The translations under genes were made by a program, and so were the position numbers. Below, one piece after another: positions 33,318 through 43,335 of a stretch of DNA of 64,000 nt (positions are counted from its first letter, which is position 1; each line of letters opens with the position of its first letter). The DNA lies in NCBI RefSeq assembly GCF_025766255.1, contig NW_026516775.1:91457-155456 (forward strand), in the 5' to 3' direction. Origin of the DNA: Zychaea mexicana. Taxonomy: Eukaryota; Mucoromycota; Mucoromycetes; Mucorales; Lichtheimiaceae. The notes under the pieces were generated by a model. It had not been told where the DNA came from. It did not search any database and saw only the letters and a program-made list of their open reading frames with translations.

Positions 33318-33455
33318 AACTATATTTATTTAAATATAAAATTTTTGAACTTATTACAATAAAAAATATTATAATTTATTAATAATCTATAAATCTCTTG
33401 TTTTTCTTTAACTATGAGTTATATCTCTACTAAGTAATTACCGTGGCAACTCTAT

Positions 33456-34745
33456 AGCGATCAACGTCGTTATATCGGAATTGATTGCCGCTCGCCGTTT
33501 GACGCCGGGATCGTCGCAATGTAATAGCTGTGAAGTCTTTGTCAATTATCGTTTGCCGTGCAGACACTATTTTTACGAGTTTAATGATCAAGAAATCTTG
33601 CATCCCAATATATTTGACAAAAGCTGGAAATTGGTATCAAGTACAAGTATGTAGCTTATAATGTCGCAGCTAAAGTCAATATTTTGGTATGGAATTAACA
33701 GCTCACATATCACATAGCAAAAGTATCTGAACAACCTGTCATCGAAGAACTTGGAACCGATATCAACGATGTTGAAGAAGATGCGTTGGAGCTAGATTAT
33801 TAAGAGCTTAAAGATCGAATTGACAACTTATTTATCGATGCACAGACGGGTCAACAAAAGCAAGACTTGATATCATGTATACATACGGCTTTAGATCAGT
33901 ACAAACCAGTACCCATCGAAGATTTAGAGTTACTGACCACTGTCAAAACCAAAGGACGGCCGAAGGGTGTTATTAGGTCGAGGCTACCATCTTACTTTGA
34001 GAGTATCGAACAAGATGCGAAAGGAAAAGAAAAATCAGAAAGAAGAAAAAAAACTGTTACTGAAAAAAACGAATCTAACCCAACGGTCAAAAAAAGAAAA
34101 CTTACAATGATTGAGAACGGTTCTGAAGAGCTTTGGCCAAACAAAAAGCGTAGTACACAGGCTCTACATGATCAAAGGTATAGGCATATATTTGCCTAGT
34201 AGTGGTTTAATATATATGAACTTACACCATTTGCTGTGTAGCTCGACAATACATCCAGATATTCCATTATCGTACATTACAGACTCGGTCGAGATAAAGC
34301 CAGACGGATGGTGTGGGTTCAGAACTTTGTCGTATCTTGAATATAAAAGCAATCAAGATAAATACGCCGACATCAAAAAAAGAATGCATGAGTACGTGGT
34401 GGCTAAGGGAAAAAGCATTTGTTTGTCTTACATCTGTGGTGGCAGCCAGACGGAATATGAAAAACTGGTCAAAAGGATGTCTTATGGTGTCGCCTTTGGT
34501 GATATTGAGGCCGACTGTCCCAAGGAGTACTGGTTTGACGGAAGCGTGGATATTCAGTTGGTAGCCAATGCTTTGGAGTGGCTGATTGCTTGCTATACAT
34601 CTGGTCCATGGGCGAAATATCATCCGCCGTTGCTGACATTGCCATACTCTGTACTTTAGGGCAAACGATATAGTCTCCTGCCGTTCGTTATGCATTTCAT
34701 GAATGGGAACCATTAGGAGCCGGTCTTGCTGCGATCATCTGTTAA
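33456..34745 (+). pseudogene. MULE transposase C-terminus with SWIM finger and OTU-like domain
   Basis: Starts within the gene: VISELIAARRLTPGSSQCNS, then a SWIM finger CEVFVNYRLPCRHYF near 33520-33590. After a likely intron (33647-33712), VIEELGTDINDVEEDALELD is followed by an in-frame TAA (about 33803). Then come KGRPKGVIRSRLPSYFE and an OTU-type protease region with a D-G-x-C catalytic site (EIKPDGWCGFR, 34280-34320). The matching His is in HFMNGNH near 34690-34710, in another frame, so a frameshift lies near 34655. MULE transposases with a C-terminal OTU domain are known from early-diverging fungi. The N-terminal transposase domain is missing. Confidence 0.75.
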
Positions 34746-34753
34746 AATGTGAT

Positions 34754-35376
34754 GGCCCCCGATATCACAGCGACACAAGCAGCAATAGAACGAGATCAGC
34801 CTAGGTCACGATCACAAAACGTTTTAGAGGTACCTGCATATCAAAAAAACAGTGGATCAAGATTCAACAGCAATCAGCATAGAAAAAAGAAGACAAGTGT
34901 CGCCCATTCTGATTTTAGATGAATCTGATTGCGATATTGATATATGGGGCGATCATCATGGTACCTATAACTTACCGCTCCGTATCTTTGTATTCTAGTA
35001 ACTCTGAACGCATCTGTTATACTATCTAGATCATGGTGCAATAGCATGTCCCCATTGTCAAACACACCTGCTATTACCGTTACCTCCTGCTATACAGAAG
35101 CAGTACGATGAATATATACAAAAAGAAGAGAAGCATAAGAAACAAGACGAACGCCGCATTAAAGAACTTTCAACGTCTCGTCGCCGCTGCTTCGATGAAG
35201 CATAGATTAAACCCAGACCAGTTCGCTTTACTGAGTAATACAACTTCTGCAGCATTCATAGGAAAGAAATGTTGATCAGACCAGAAGGAATCGCCTAAGG
35301 TTACCTAGCTCATATCGATTTTGCGACCTTGCCTTTACGTGTAATGAATTATGTACCAGTTATACAAGATATCATA
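34754..35376 (+). pseudogene. RTC4-like domain gene, 5' part (split by pogo element)
   Basis: Pieces in plus-strand frames: ILILDESDCDIDIWGDHH, an intron (about 34961-35029), ACPHCQTHLLLPLPPAIQKQ (zinc-like CPHC), then FCSIHRKEMLIRPEGIA and GYLAHIDFATLPLRV. The FC..H motif with a downstream HIDF..LP.RV is the signature of RTC4 (restriction of telomere capping 4) C-terminal domains. Stops (TAG about 35206, TAA about 35297) and at least one frame change separate the pieces. The sequence stops at the TA where a pogo element inserted and resumes at 37718. Confidence 0.65.
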
Positions 35377-37717
35377 CAGTTGACCCCTGCTTTTTGCACC
35401 TCCGCTTTTTGCAGATCCTCAGTTTTTGCAGCTTTTTTTAGAGGAATCCCGCTCATCACTTAGTAAAATTGCAGTTTCCTCACTTTTTGCATTTTGCAGC
35501 CCAAAACCAGGACCTGCAATTTCCCGCTAGTGGTTTTCATTCTCCCCAGAGAGCGGCGACACTGAGAATCGAACCACTGATACTTCCTAGTTTTCTATAT
35601 AAAGCTTTATATTTATTACATAAAGGTTTTATTACTGAAAATAATTGGTGATTCTGGATTGTTTGTTCTGGCTTTTCTTGCGGAAATCATCCCGGACTTT
35701 TCTGAGCTCATTCCGTATGTTTTGATGTTCCGCGGCATCTAAAATAGCAATTGTTTTTTCTAGTATTCTTGTTTTTTCTTGCAAACTATATACTGGTGTA
35801 ACAGGTTCAGATGAAACAACAGTCATGCTAGTATCTTCATTGCCGTTGTCAACAACATCATCAGCTACTTTTTCATTAAGAACAGCACTAACAATTTCTT
35901 CATCGGAAAGTAGTGGATGAACAGCTGCAATTTCCTCAGGTGGATCTGCATCAAAAGTGAAATTTGCAAGGTTGTTGGCACCATAAATAAGACTGAGATG
36001 ATCATCAATCTGGCCAAGTGCAACTTCGTCTGCATTGTCTGACCCACTATCAGTGCTGCTAGTCATGACTGCATCTATTACCCTCGTTTTTATGTAGCAG
36101 TTTACAATTGTCAGCACTGGAACACTTTGCCATGCCTCATGACACCATTGTATTGCTGTCAAAACATCAATACGAAACGTATTTCCGTCATTAACAGGCA
36201 GGCCTTTTTCCAAGCGCTCCTGAATTCTGCTATATGCATGCTCATATTGCAAATTCCTAATACAATAGAGAAAATGGTTACTTTCAAATTTCCACATACA
36301 TATAAAATAAGCCTATCTAATAATTATAACAACAACGTACTTGAAATGCACCTTGAAACTGCGGATAATACCAGCATCTAAAGGCTGCATAAGCGATGTT
36401 GTATTTGGCGGCAAATATACTAGCTCGACATTCTTTGGCTCGTAATCGCAAAAATGGCCCGAAAAGTTGTCTAAGAGCAATGCAATTTTTCTTTGCTGAT
36501 ACACCATCGATTTATCCAACATAGTAAGGTACTTCTTGAAGATATCGCGCGTCATCCAAGCATTGGCATTTGCACAGTACTTCGAGATGTCAACCTTTCT
36601 CTGCTGTGCCTGTTGTTATATAGAAAATATAATAAGCAGTTGATCATCATCTTTTACTTTATCGTATAGCATACTTTGCTGAAACAGGTTGGGCGCTGTG
36701 CCTTGCCAATGAACCAGGGGTGCCACTTATCAGATCCATCAGCATTCGTCGTCAATACAAGAGTCAACCGCGACTTGTCCTGCTTGACTCCTTTAAACGG
36801 TCCAGGTGCAATTGTAGACACAGGAGCACTGGAGTAGAAGACAGCTGTCTCGTCCATGTTGTAAATGTCCTTTAACGCATATTTTTCTAGCATTCGTTGG
36901 ATTTCAGGCAACTTGACTTCTGCGAGTGTGACATCAGCAGAGCTAGCTTCACCACTTATTTTTTGGACCTTGAGGTTATATCGTTTTTGGAAGCGGTTTT
37001 GCCAGCCATTGGAGAATGTCAAGTCCTCAGTAGAGATTTGCAGCTTAGTTGCAAAGTTTTCACCAGCTTTCTTAATAATATCCCAATTGATTGGGATCTT
37101 CTCATGGAATCTTTGTTCTATCCATGTATATAAAGCGTATTCTAGTTCCTATTGTAATATTTTGCTTTCTTATTAGTAAAGTGAATAGCAAGCAGTACTC
37201 AATAAGCTTAAACATACGGGAAACTTTGCTCGAGCTTTTTGTCTTTTATTTCTCTCGATGCCGTTTTCTTCTTCATGTTTTCTCTTAGCAATCATTCGTG
37301 AAATTGTTGTTGTATTCGGAACACTCTCAAGGTTGTATGTTGTTTTTATCCAGTCGAGTAAATCCTTGTATGTAAACTTGCGCAGCACTTTCTCTTTGGC
37401 GACGTAGTACTGATACGCTGCTTCACTTATTTCGTCAGTAAGCTTTTCATATTTTCCTTTCGACATGATGTGTAGTTTGAGTAGTGTGTATAAGACAATT
37501 GCAAAAATTCAAGTCTTTTTATATAGACATTGCAATGTGAAAGTAACCTCAACAAAGTACCGATATTCTTTAATTGGTTCATATAATTGACACTTAGTAA
37601 GCTAAGCTATACTCAGCCTGTGTAACACCCTTATACCCATCCTCACTTTTTGCAGTTCCCCGCTTTTTGCAGTTTTTTTCATGAAAAACCGCTACTGCAA
37701 AAAGCGGGGGTCAACTG
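35377..37717. mobile_element. Pogo/Tigger DNA transposon, 2,341 bp, apparently complete
   Basis: Left end CAGTTGACCCCTGCTTTTTG, right end CAAAAAGCGGGGGTCAACTG, with TA on both sides (35375-35376, 37718-37719). Just inside both ends are repeated GCTTTTTGCAG/CACTTTTTGCA motifs, likely transposase binding sites. It carries one intact four-exon transposase on the minus strand and lies inside the RTC4-like pseudogene. The intact gene and clean ends suggest recent activity. Confidence 0.92.
35632..37466 (-). CDS. Pogo/Tigger transposase (CENP-B-like), intact, with C-terminal PIP box
   Basis: Four exons: 37466 to about 37218, about 37152-36671, about 36610-36338 and about 36258-35632. The N-terminal helix-turn-helix (KFTYKDLLDWIKTTYNLESV) and a second CENP-B-type domain (FSNGWQNRFQKRYNLKVQKI) precede the DDE_1 core. 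Its acidic residues are in YNMDETAVFY, LLLDNFSGH and QPLDAGIIRSFK. The tail is acidic and ends QSRITNYFQ, a perfect Q-x-x-I-x-x-Y-F PCNA-interacting motif at the last residues. Drosophila pogo transposase is known to bind PCNA through such a motif, so coupling of transposition to replication is a supported inference. No stop or frameshift seen. Confidence 0.92.
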
Positions 37718-38167
37718 TAGTCAGCAAAACCGAAAGCACATTCAAATCGATAGAAACCGAATTCTACAGCCAATATAGCCGAAGTGTTGCACGATCCGTA
37801 TTCGCACGAATGGCAAGGGCTGAAAAATCTTTGGTAAGTACAAAGCTATCACTCATAAAATAACTTACTAAATCATTGTTTAAAACAGCCTGGTTATTAT
37901 GGACACCGTGGAATGCAAATCATTATGGATTGTTTGACGAAAGAACTATTGAAATCGAACCACCTGACAGCAGCAAATACAGCCCCGATGCCACCACTTC
38001 AGTTTGTTCAGCAGATTCTTGTTCCAGAGATAGCTGCACGACTTATCCAAGAAGATAAGAATGTTTCTTACGACGACGCAGTGGATATCATGAAAAAGAG
38101 TGCTAAATTCGGCAGTGCCATCAATCCCACCATGGATTCAGATGAAAGTGAAAGCAGTGATGAATGA
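37718..38167 (+). pseudogene. RTC4-like domain gene, 3' part
   Basis: Continues the RTC4-like fold: ESTFKSIETEFYSQYSRSVA, FARMARAEKSL, an intron (37834-37889), PGYYGHRGMQIIMDCLTKEL, LQFVQQILVPEIAARLIQED and ending SDESESSDE at 38167. The YYG.RG..I(I/M) and VLVPE.A..LI.ED patterns are the RTC4 C-terminal core. RTC4 acts in telomere-capping control in yeast; the function of this expanded-looking copy is unknown. Confidence 0.75.
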
Positions 38168-39236
38168 TTATAAAACGCAACACGAATCATAACCCCTTAT
38201 GCAGTTCTGCACTTTTTTTTGTGTCAAATGTCGTTTACCTCATCGTACTTGACGATTTATGCTCTTCTTGTCTCATATTTAAGCTCTTGTGCCTTGTCTC
38301 CGGATTAATTGTTCTTTACAATCATATCAAAACCTATTTTCCTGATCCCTTATTTCTTACTACATGTTTTGTTCTTCACCCTCCAAATATTCAACTATTT
38401 GGTGTACACATTATTATCATCTTACATTATATATACGTCGAATATTACATTGACCGTCAAAATTTTAACTGAATAGAATTATATGACAGCCCTAGCTCTA
38501 GCAAGTTTTAGAACACGAAATACAGGATATGTCTTTGCAGCCAATACCACCGTCATAGATATTAAAATGGTGAAAAAGCTTGGTGCACCGTCTACTCACT
38601 TTTCTATAGTCTTAGCTACGTTTTTTTGTGCTTACTTAGAAATCTTCTTGCTTGTGCTTCACTATATTATAGTGCTTATGTTAGCACAAATAAGTTGTTT
38701 GCTAGCCATTTGGATACACGGTATGTTAACATTCTAAGTTACACGGTATATATCATCATAGTTCTGTCGTACACAGGGTCTTTTAAATTGTGCAAGAGAC
38801 GGTACGTACGATAACTGTCAAAGAAAATTGTCGTACGCAATGTTAGTTTTTTATTGTACACAGAGTCTTTCAAACTGCACGAGAGACGGTGCGTACAACA
38901 ACTGCAGAATACTAAGCTACCAAAAAAAATGTCGTGCATGAGGTCAAGTTTTGTCATGTGCTTAGTAATTCCTAAAGTATAATACCATAAATGTATAAGT
39001 AATGGGATCATCTATAGACTTACTATATAAAAATATATGATTTTATACTTATTGGAACGAGGAAAAAAAGCTGCATCTGATGGTATATTATTTATATGAA
39101 AATAATCAGAATTGGTTGGATAACAGCAAAAACCAGTTTTTCAAAAAACATTTATACTAAAGTTTAGCAAAAGGGGGTTTTAAACTCGTGCCTTCTACAA
39201 AAGGTAGGATATAAGGCTAGTACGTTAGACCACTTC
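38168..39236. other. Unassigned; ~95-bp tandem repeat at 38760-38935
   Basis: Two units share GTCGTACACAGGGTCTTTTA/ATTGTACACAGAGTCTTTCA and GAGACGGTACGTACGA. Short frames at 38164-38814 are hydrophobic and not convincing. Confidence 0.35.
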
Positions 39237-39247
39237 ACCAACGTAAA
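39173..39247 (-). repeat. tRNA-like sequence abutting the Merlin element (degenerate)
   Basis: Minus-strand TTGGTGAAGTGGTCTAACGT has a box A-like start and GAGTTTAAAAC a weak box B about 55 bases later. Stems do not pair well, so this is a pseudo-tRNA or SINE fragment at best. It ends at the Merlin inverted repeat. Confidence 0.3.
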
Positions 39248-39920
39248 GATTTTGAAAAATTAAGTATACATATCTGCTTTTGCTGTAGCCCGGGAAAACA
39301 TTTAGCCGTCGGGAAAACTAATTACCTATCTATTTCCTTTTTAGGAAGTCACGTGATCTAAGCCACTTGGCAAGCCCCTGGGAAAATGTTTAGCCATCGG
39401 GAAAACCAATTAACTGTCTAGGATCTATGAAAGAAAACATGGCACGCACTATATATAGTATATAAGTAGTATATATATATAAGGAAATCTGTGTAACGTA
39501 AAAATACCCGATATAGTAAAATCGACGTCACCGAATCCCATAAAAGGTACGGCGGAGTTTCAAACATATACCAAAAAAGGAGAAATGGGCTGCAAACCAA
39601 CTTGAGCATAGAGAGTAACTGTTATTATCCGATGAAACTAAATGCTTTTATTTTTCGCATATAGAGTATTATTTTGGCTATCTACTGACTTTAGTTGCAA
39701 ATCACAGTACCCAATAAGTAGCTTAGAATAATTTCTACAAACATTTTGCTTGATAGCTTTTTAAATTAGTAGTCTTACATAAGCTAATAAATATACATTT
39801 AAGAATAGAAAATTCAGCATATTATTTTCAAAACAAAGGTACAATGATACAGTCACATTTTTTTGGTTTTCATTGGGCCCTTTGGTATAAATTTCAAAGC
39901 AAACCAAACATGCTGGTAGC

Positions 39921-40064
39921 TGACGGTGTAGAGCTTTGGACTGGTGCTGGGTATAGTCAGGGTTCAAATCCTGCAGTGTACCTTTTTTGCTTGTTCAGCT
40001 TTACTTTTTTTTTGAATGTTCAAAATCTCCAAAGGTCAAGGGTTCAATTCCGGCAGCGACCAAC
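39921..40064 (+). repeat. Two tRNA-3'-half-like segments inside the Merlin element
   Basis: AGGGTTCAAATCCTGCAG (39957-39974) and AAGGGTTCAATTCCGGCAGC (40039-40058) carry perfect box B-type T-loops (GGTTCAAATCC, GGTTCAATTCC). The first is preceded by TAGCTGACGGTGTAGAGC, which resembles a D-arm. Neither folds as a complete tRNA. Confidence 0.4.
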
Positions 40065-40139
40065 TTTTCTTTATAATAAAATTTTACAATATACTGAATG
40101 CAACTTTTTTTCATCAAAAATGAGAATATTTTATTTTAA

Positions 40140-40575
40140 AAAATCATTATTCTATTCCAATGAATCCCTTCCCTTATGACTCATAGTCATTCCGTTCCGA
40201 TGAATATCCTTTTTTCCTTTCTTTATAACTCAATAGTTATTCCGTTCTGATGGGATATCCTTCTTCCCTTCTTTAATGACTCATAATCATTCCGTTCCGA
40301 TGGGAGATCCTTTTTCCCTTCCTTTATGACTCATAAACATTCCGTTCCGACGGGATATCCTTTTTCCCTTCCTTTATGACTCATAATCATTCTGTTCCGA
40401 CGGGATATCCTTTTTCCCTTCCTTTATGACTCATAATCATTCCGTTCCGACGGGATATCCTTTTTCCCTTCCTTTATGACTCATAAACATTCCGTTCCGA
40501 CGGGATATCCTTTTTCCCTTCCTTTATGACTCATAAACATTCTGTTCCGATGGGATATCTTTTTTCCCTTCCGAA
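40140..40575 (+). repeat. 50-bp minisatellite upstream of the Merlin transposase
   Basis: About eight head-to-tail copies of a 50-bp unit (TCCGTTCCGACGGGATATCC, TTTTTCCCTTCCTTTATGAC, TCATAATCAT). They end 20 bp before a TATATAAAG box (40593-40601) and 125 bp before the transposase ATG. They may act as subterminal binding or promoter elements. Confidence 0.8.
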
Positions 40576-40700
40576 TGCTTCCGGTTAAAAAAGTATATAA
40601 AGGGGCAACTTTTGGTAAACCTCTCTTTATATTCCTTACTCACTCCCCTATTTGATTCCTATTGATCACTCTTATTGTTTACTTTTTTCACTACTTTACT

Positions 40701-42290
40701 ATGTCTGCTACCTCTCCCTCTACCCCTCTTCCTACTGCTGCTAATGAAAGGGCTATTTGTATTCCTGACCTATTTGAGGTGATGCCTAAGTGTCTTGATG
40801 TCCAGAAAACTATAGAGTAAGTAGTAGTTATAAACTTTACTTTGTGTGATATTTAAAAAAAGTCATGAAGGTTGCTAATATATAGTAAAAGGTATATTCA
40901 AGAGCTTGGGATTATTCCAAAGGAGAAGTTCTGTGGTGATAGGCACCTTATGAAGCTGTCTGATAGCCCATGTGATGGTTTACTTTGGTCTTGTACTAAA
41001 AGAAGAACTTATACTACTAAGCCTAAGGTTGTATCTGCTTGGAAGGGGTCCTTTTTTAGTGGTCATCACAAGGAGAACTTTGGCCGTATACTTTTGGTAG
41101 CCTACCTTTAGCTAGTGGGTAGTTTTCCCACAGAAATGTACTTGATGTCTGGGCTTAGCTTGCCAACTATTAGGGGAGTTGTTAAAGACCTCTTTCTTAT
41201 GATTGAAGCTGATTTGAAGACTGAAGATGTTATAATTAGTAAGTTTTATATACCTTTTTTTATTCCATCTTATTTATTGCTTACTAAGCTACTTATTTAC
41301 TTTGACTAGGTAGCCGTCTTCCAAATAGAGAACGGATTATTGTGGAAATTGATGAAAGCAAATTTGGCAAGACTAAGCTTACCAAAGGTGGCTATGGCAA
41401 ACATGTTGAAGGTGTTTGGGTAGTAGGGGGTATTGAGCGTAATACACCTGAAAAACGTGTCTTTTTGACTACTGTTCCCAACCTTACTGGTGAAACACTG
41501 AAGATGATTATTGATAGCTATGTGGCTCCAGGTAATATTCTATCTTTGAAAGCTGATTTTTCTAACGTTTACTAATAATATTTAAAATCTACTTATAGGC
41601 ACCCATGTTATGGTTGACTGCTGGAAAGGGTACAATGGTATTGATGTGGACCCTAAAAGGGATCTGAAAGTTGATAAAGTCAATCATAGTAAGCATTTCA
41701 AGGTCCCAGATACCAATATATATACAAACACTATTGAAGGTAAGCTATAATGACTATTTACATATATATATATATATAAAACACTAAGTATATACACTTA
41801 TTAAACTCTCTTACTTTAGGTGTTTGGAATGGTATTAAGATGAATGTCTCTGCACGTCATCGCACTAGTGCTATGATGCCTTGGCATCTAGTTGCTTATA
41901 TTTGGCGTTGAAAAAATAGCAAGGACCTTTAGGGAAATCTATGCCGCTGCCTAAAGGAGGTCGAGCTACAACCTGGATGCCATTTTAAGGGTAGTAAACA
42001 AGATATAGCAAAGACTAACCCTAGGTCTTTCCTTACAGAGGTTATTCTGGAGGCTGAAGATAAAGGGTCGAATGAGATCTTTGAGTCTCATAGTAGAGAG
42101 GATGATTACGAGTCAGAGGACCCCCCTACTGATGAAGGTAAAGATTATCTACTTTATTATTCTTTAATACCTAAGCTAATATTACTGATACTAACATCAA
42201 ACTATATTTATTTATAATAATATAGATGACAATGACTACCAGCCTGGTCCTAGTATAAAAAGAAGTAGAAAGGGAAAGGATAGACAGTAG
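40701..42290 (+). pseudogene. Merlin transposase (ISXO2-like DDE), in-frame stops only
   Basis: ATG 40701 (MSATSPSTPLPTAANERAIC), with introns after 40816, about 41237, about 41531, about 41739 and about 42137. The catalytic landmarks are intact: VEIDESKFGK (first Asp), HVMVDCWKGYNG (second Asp), VNHSKHFKVP and NTIEGVWNGIK (Glu), matching ISXO2-like/Merlin transposases. In-frame TAG at 41109-41111 stands where a Trp is usual (AYL-stop-LVG). TGA at 41909-41911 and TAG at 41933-41935 follow, flanked by perfectly continuing frames (NSKDL, GNLCRCLKEVEL). The tail is acidic and ends in a basic SRKGKDRQ. There are three nonsense codons and no indel. Confidence 0.85.
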
Positions 42291-42489
42291 AAGACATTTT
42301 GTACTTTATCTATAATATTTCCAGATTTTTGAGTAATTCCTGTATCACCACCATTGCCTTTTATGGAATAAAATTTATATCATCTGATAGCCCTGCGTCT
42401 GTAGTATTTAATGATATTTTTGTTACTATGTAACGATCACTTGGTGCTGAGATACAAAAGAAAGTAGGTGTGCCGGGACTTCTTTTATT

Positions 42490-43335
42490 CAACCACTGTC
42501 TATTTCCTTTTTAGGAAGTCACGTGATCTAAGCCACTTAGCAAGCCCCTGGGAAAACGTTTAGCCGTCCGGAAAACCAATTACCTATCTATTTCCTTTTT
42601 AGGAAGTCGCATGATCTAAGCCACTTAGTAAGCCCCCGGGAAAATGTTTAGCCGTGGGGGAAGTCAATTACCTGTCTATTTCCTTTTTAGGAAGTCACGT
42701 GATCTAAGCCACTTAGCAAGCCCCTGGGAAAACGTTTAGCCGTCGGGAAAACCAATTAAATGTCTATTTCCTTCTTAGGAAGTCACGTGATCTAAGCCAT
42801 TTAGCAAGCCCCTAGGAAAACGTGTAGCTGTCGGGAAAACTAATTAACTGTCTATTTCCTTTTTAGAAAGTCACGTGATCTAAGCCACTTACTAATCCCC
42901 CAAGGGGTGACTGTAAGAATTTACCCGGTGGCTCAGTGGCTTACTAAGTGGCTTAGATTACGTGACTTCCTAAAAAGGAAATAGATAGTTAATTGGTTTC
43001 CCGACGGCTAAATGTTTCCCCAGGGGCTTAGTAAGTGGCTTAGATCACGTGACTTCCTAAAAAGGAAATAGACATCTAATTGGTTTTCCCGACGGCTAAA
43101 CATTTTCCCAGGGGCTTGCTAAGTGGCTTAGATCACGTGACTTCTTAAAAAGGAAATAGACAGTTAATTGGTTTTCCCGATGGCTAAACATTTTCCCAGG
43201 GGCTTGCTAAGTGGCTTAGATCACGTGACTTCCTAAAAAGGAAATAGATAGGTAATTGGTTTTCCCGACGGCTAAATGTTTTCCCGGGCTACAGCAAAAG
43301 CAGATATGTATACTTAATTTTTCAAAACTTTGCGT
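42490..43335. repeat. Merlin right-end array: 88-bp units in head-to-head orientation
   Basis: Five forward units at 42500-42900 and four inverted units at 42945-43290. Each contains GGAAGTCACGTGATCTAAGC, CCACTTAGCAAGCCCCTGGG and AAAACGTTTAGCCGTCGGGA. The TCACGTGA palindrome sits in every unit. Only about one and a half units occur at the left end (39290-39425). Confidence 0.85.

Larger units (their letters stand above)
32410..33450. repeat. GGTCTACC-bounded dispersed repeat, disrupted by two insertions
   Basis: The unit of 18181-18600 is seen here as GGTCTACCTAGGTGGACT (32420), GTAGAGTATACCTTCTGCTC (32934) and ATAAATCGTGTTCCTGGGCC (33010). It ends with CTACTAAGTAATTACCGTGG (33427), which matches 18575. 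The MITE 32444-32905 and the dispersed repeat 33119-33400 interrupt it, giving a nested order of insertions. Confidence 0.6.
39237..43335. mobile_element. Merlin (ISXO2/IS1016-like) DNA transposon, ~4.1 kb, decayed
   Basis: Inverted ends match over more than 100 bp: AACGTAAAGATTTTGAAAAA and TTAAGTATACATATCTGCTT (39239 onward) against the complement ending near 43333. Within the ends are 88-bp subterminal units. The single gene encodes an ISXO2-like transposase with several in-frame stops. A target duplication could not be recognised, so the outermost bases are approximate. Confidence 0.8.

Noticed and set aside
40140..40575. CRISPR-like array
   Set aside because: The 50-bp units are contiguous without unique spacers; the context is a eukaryotic transposon.
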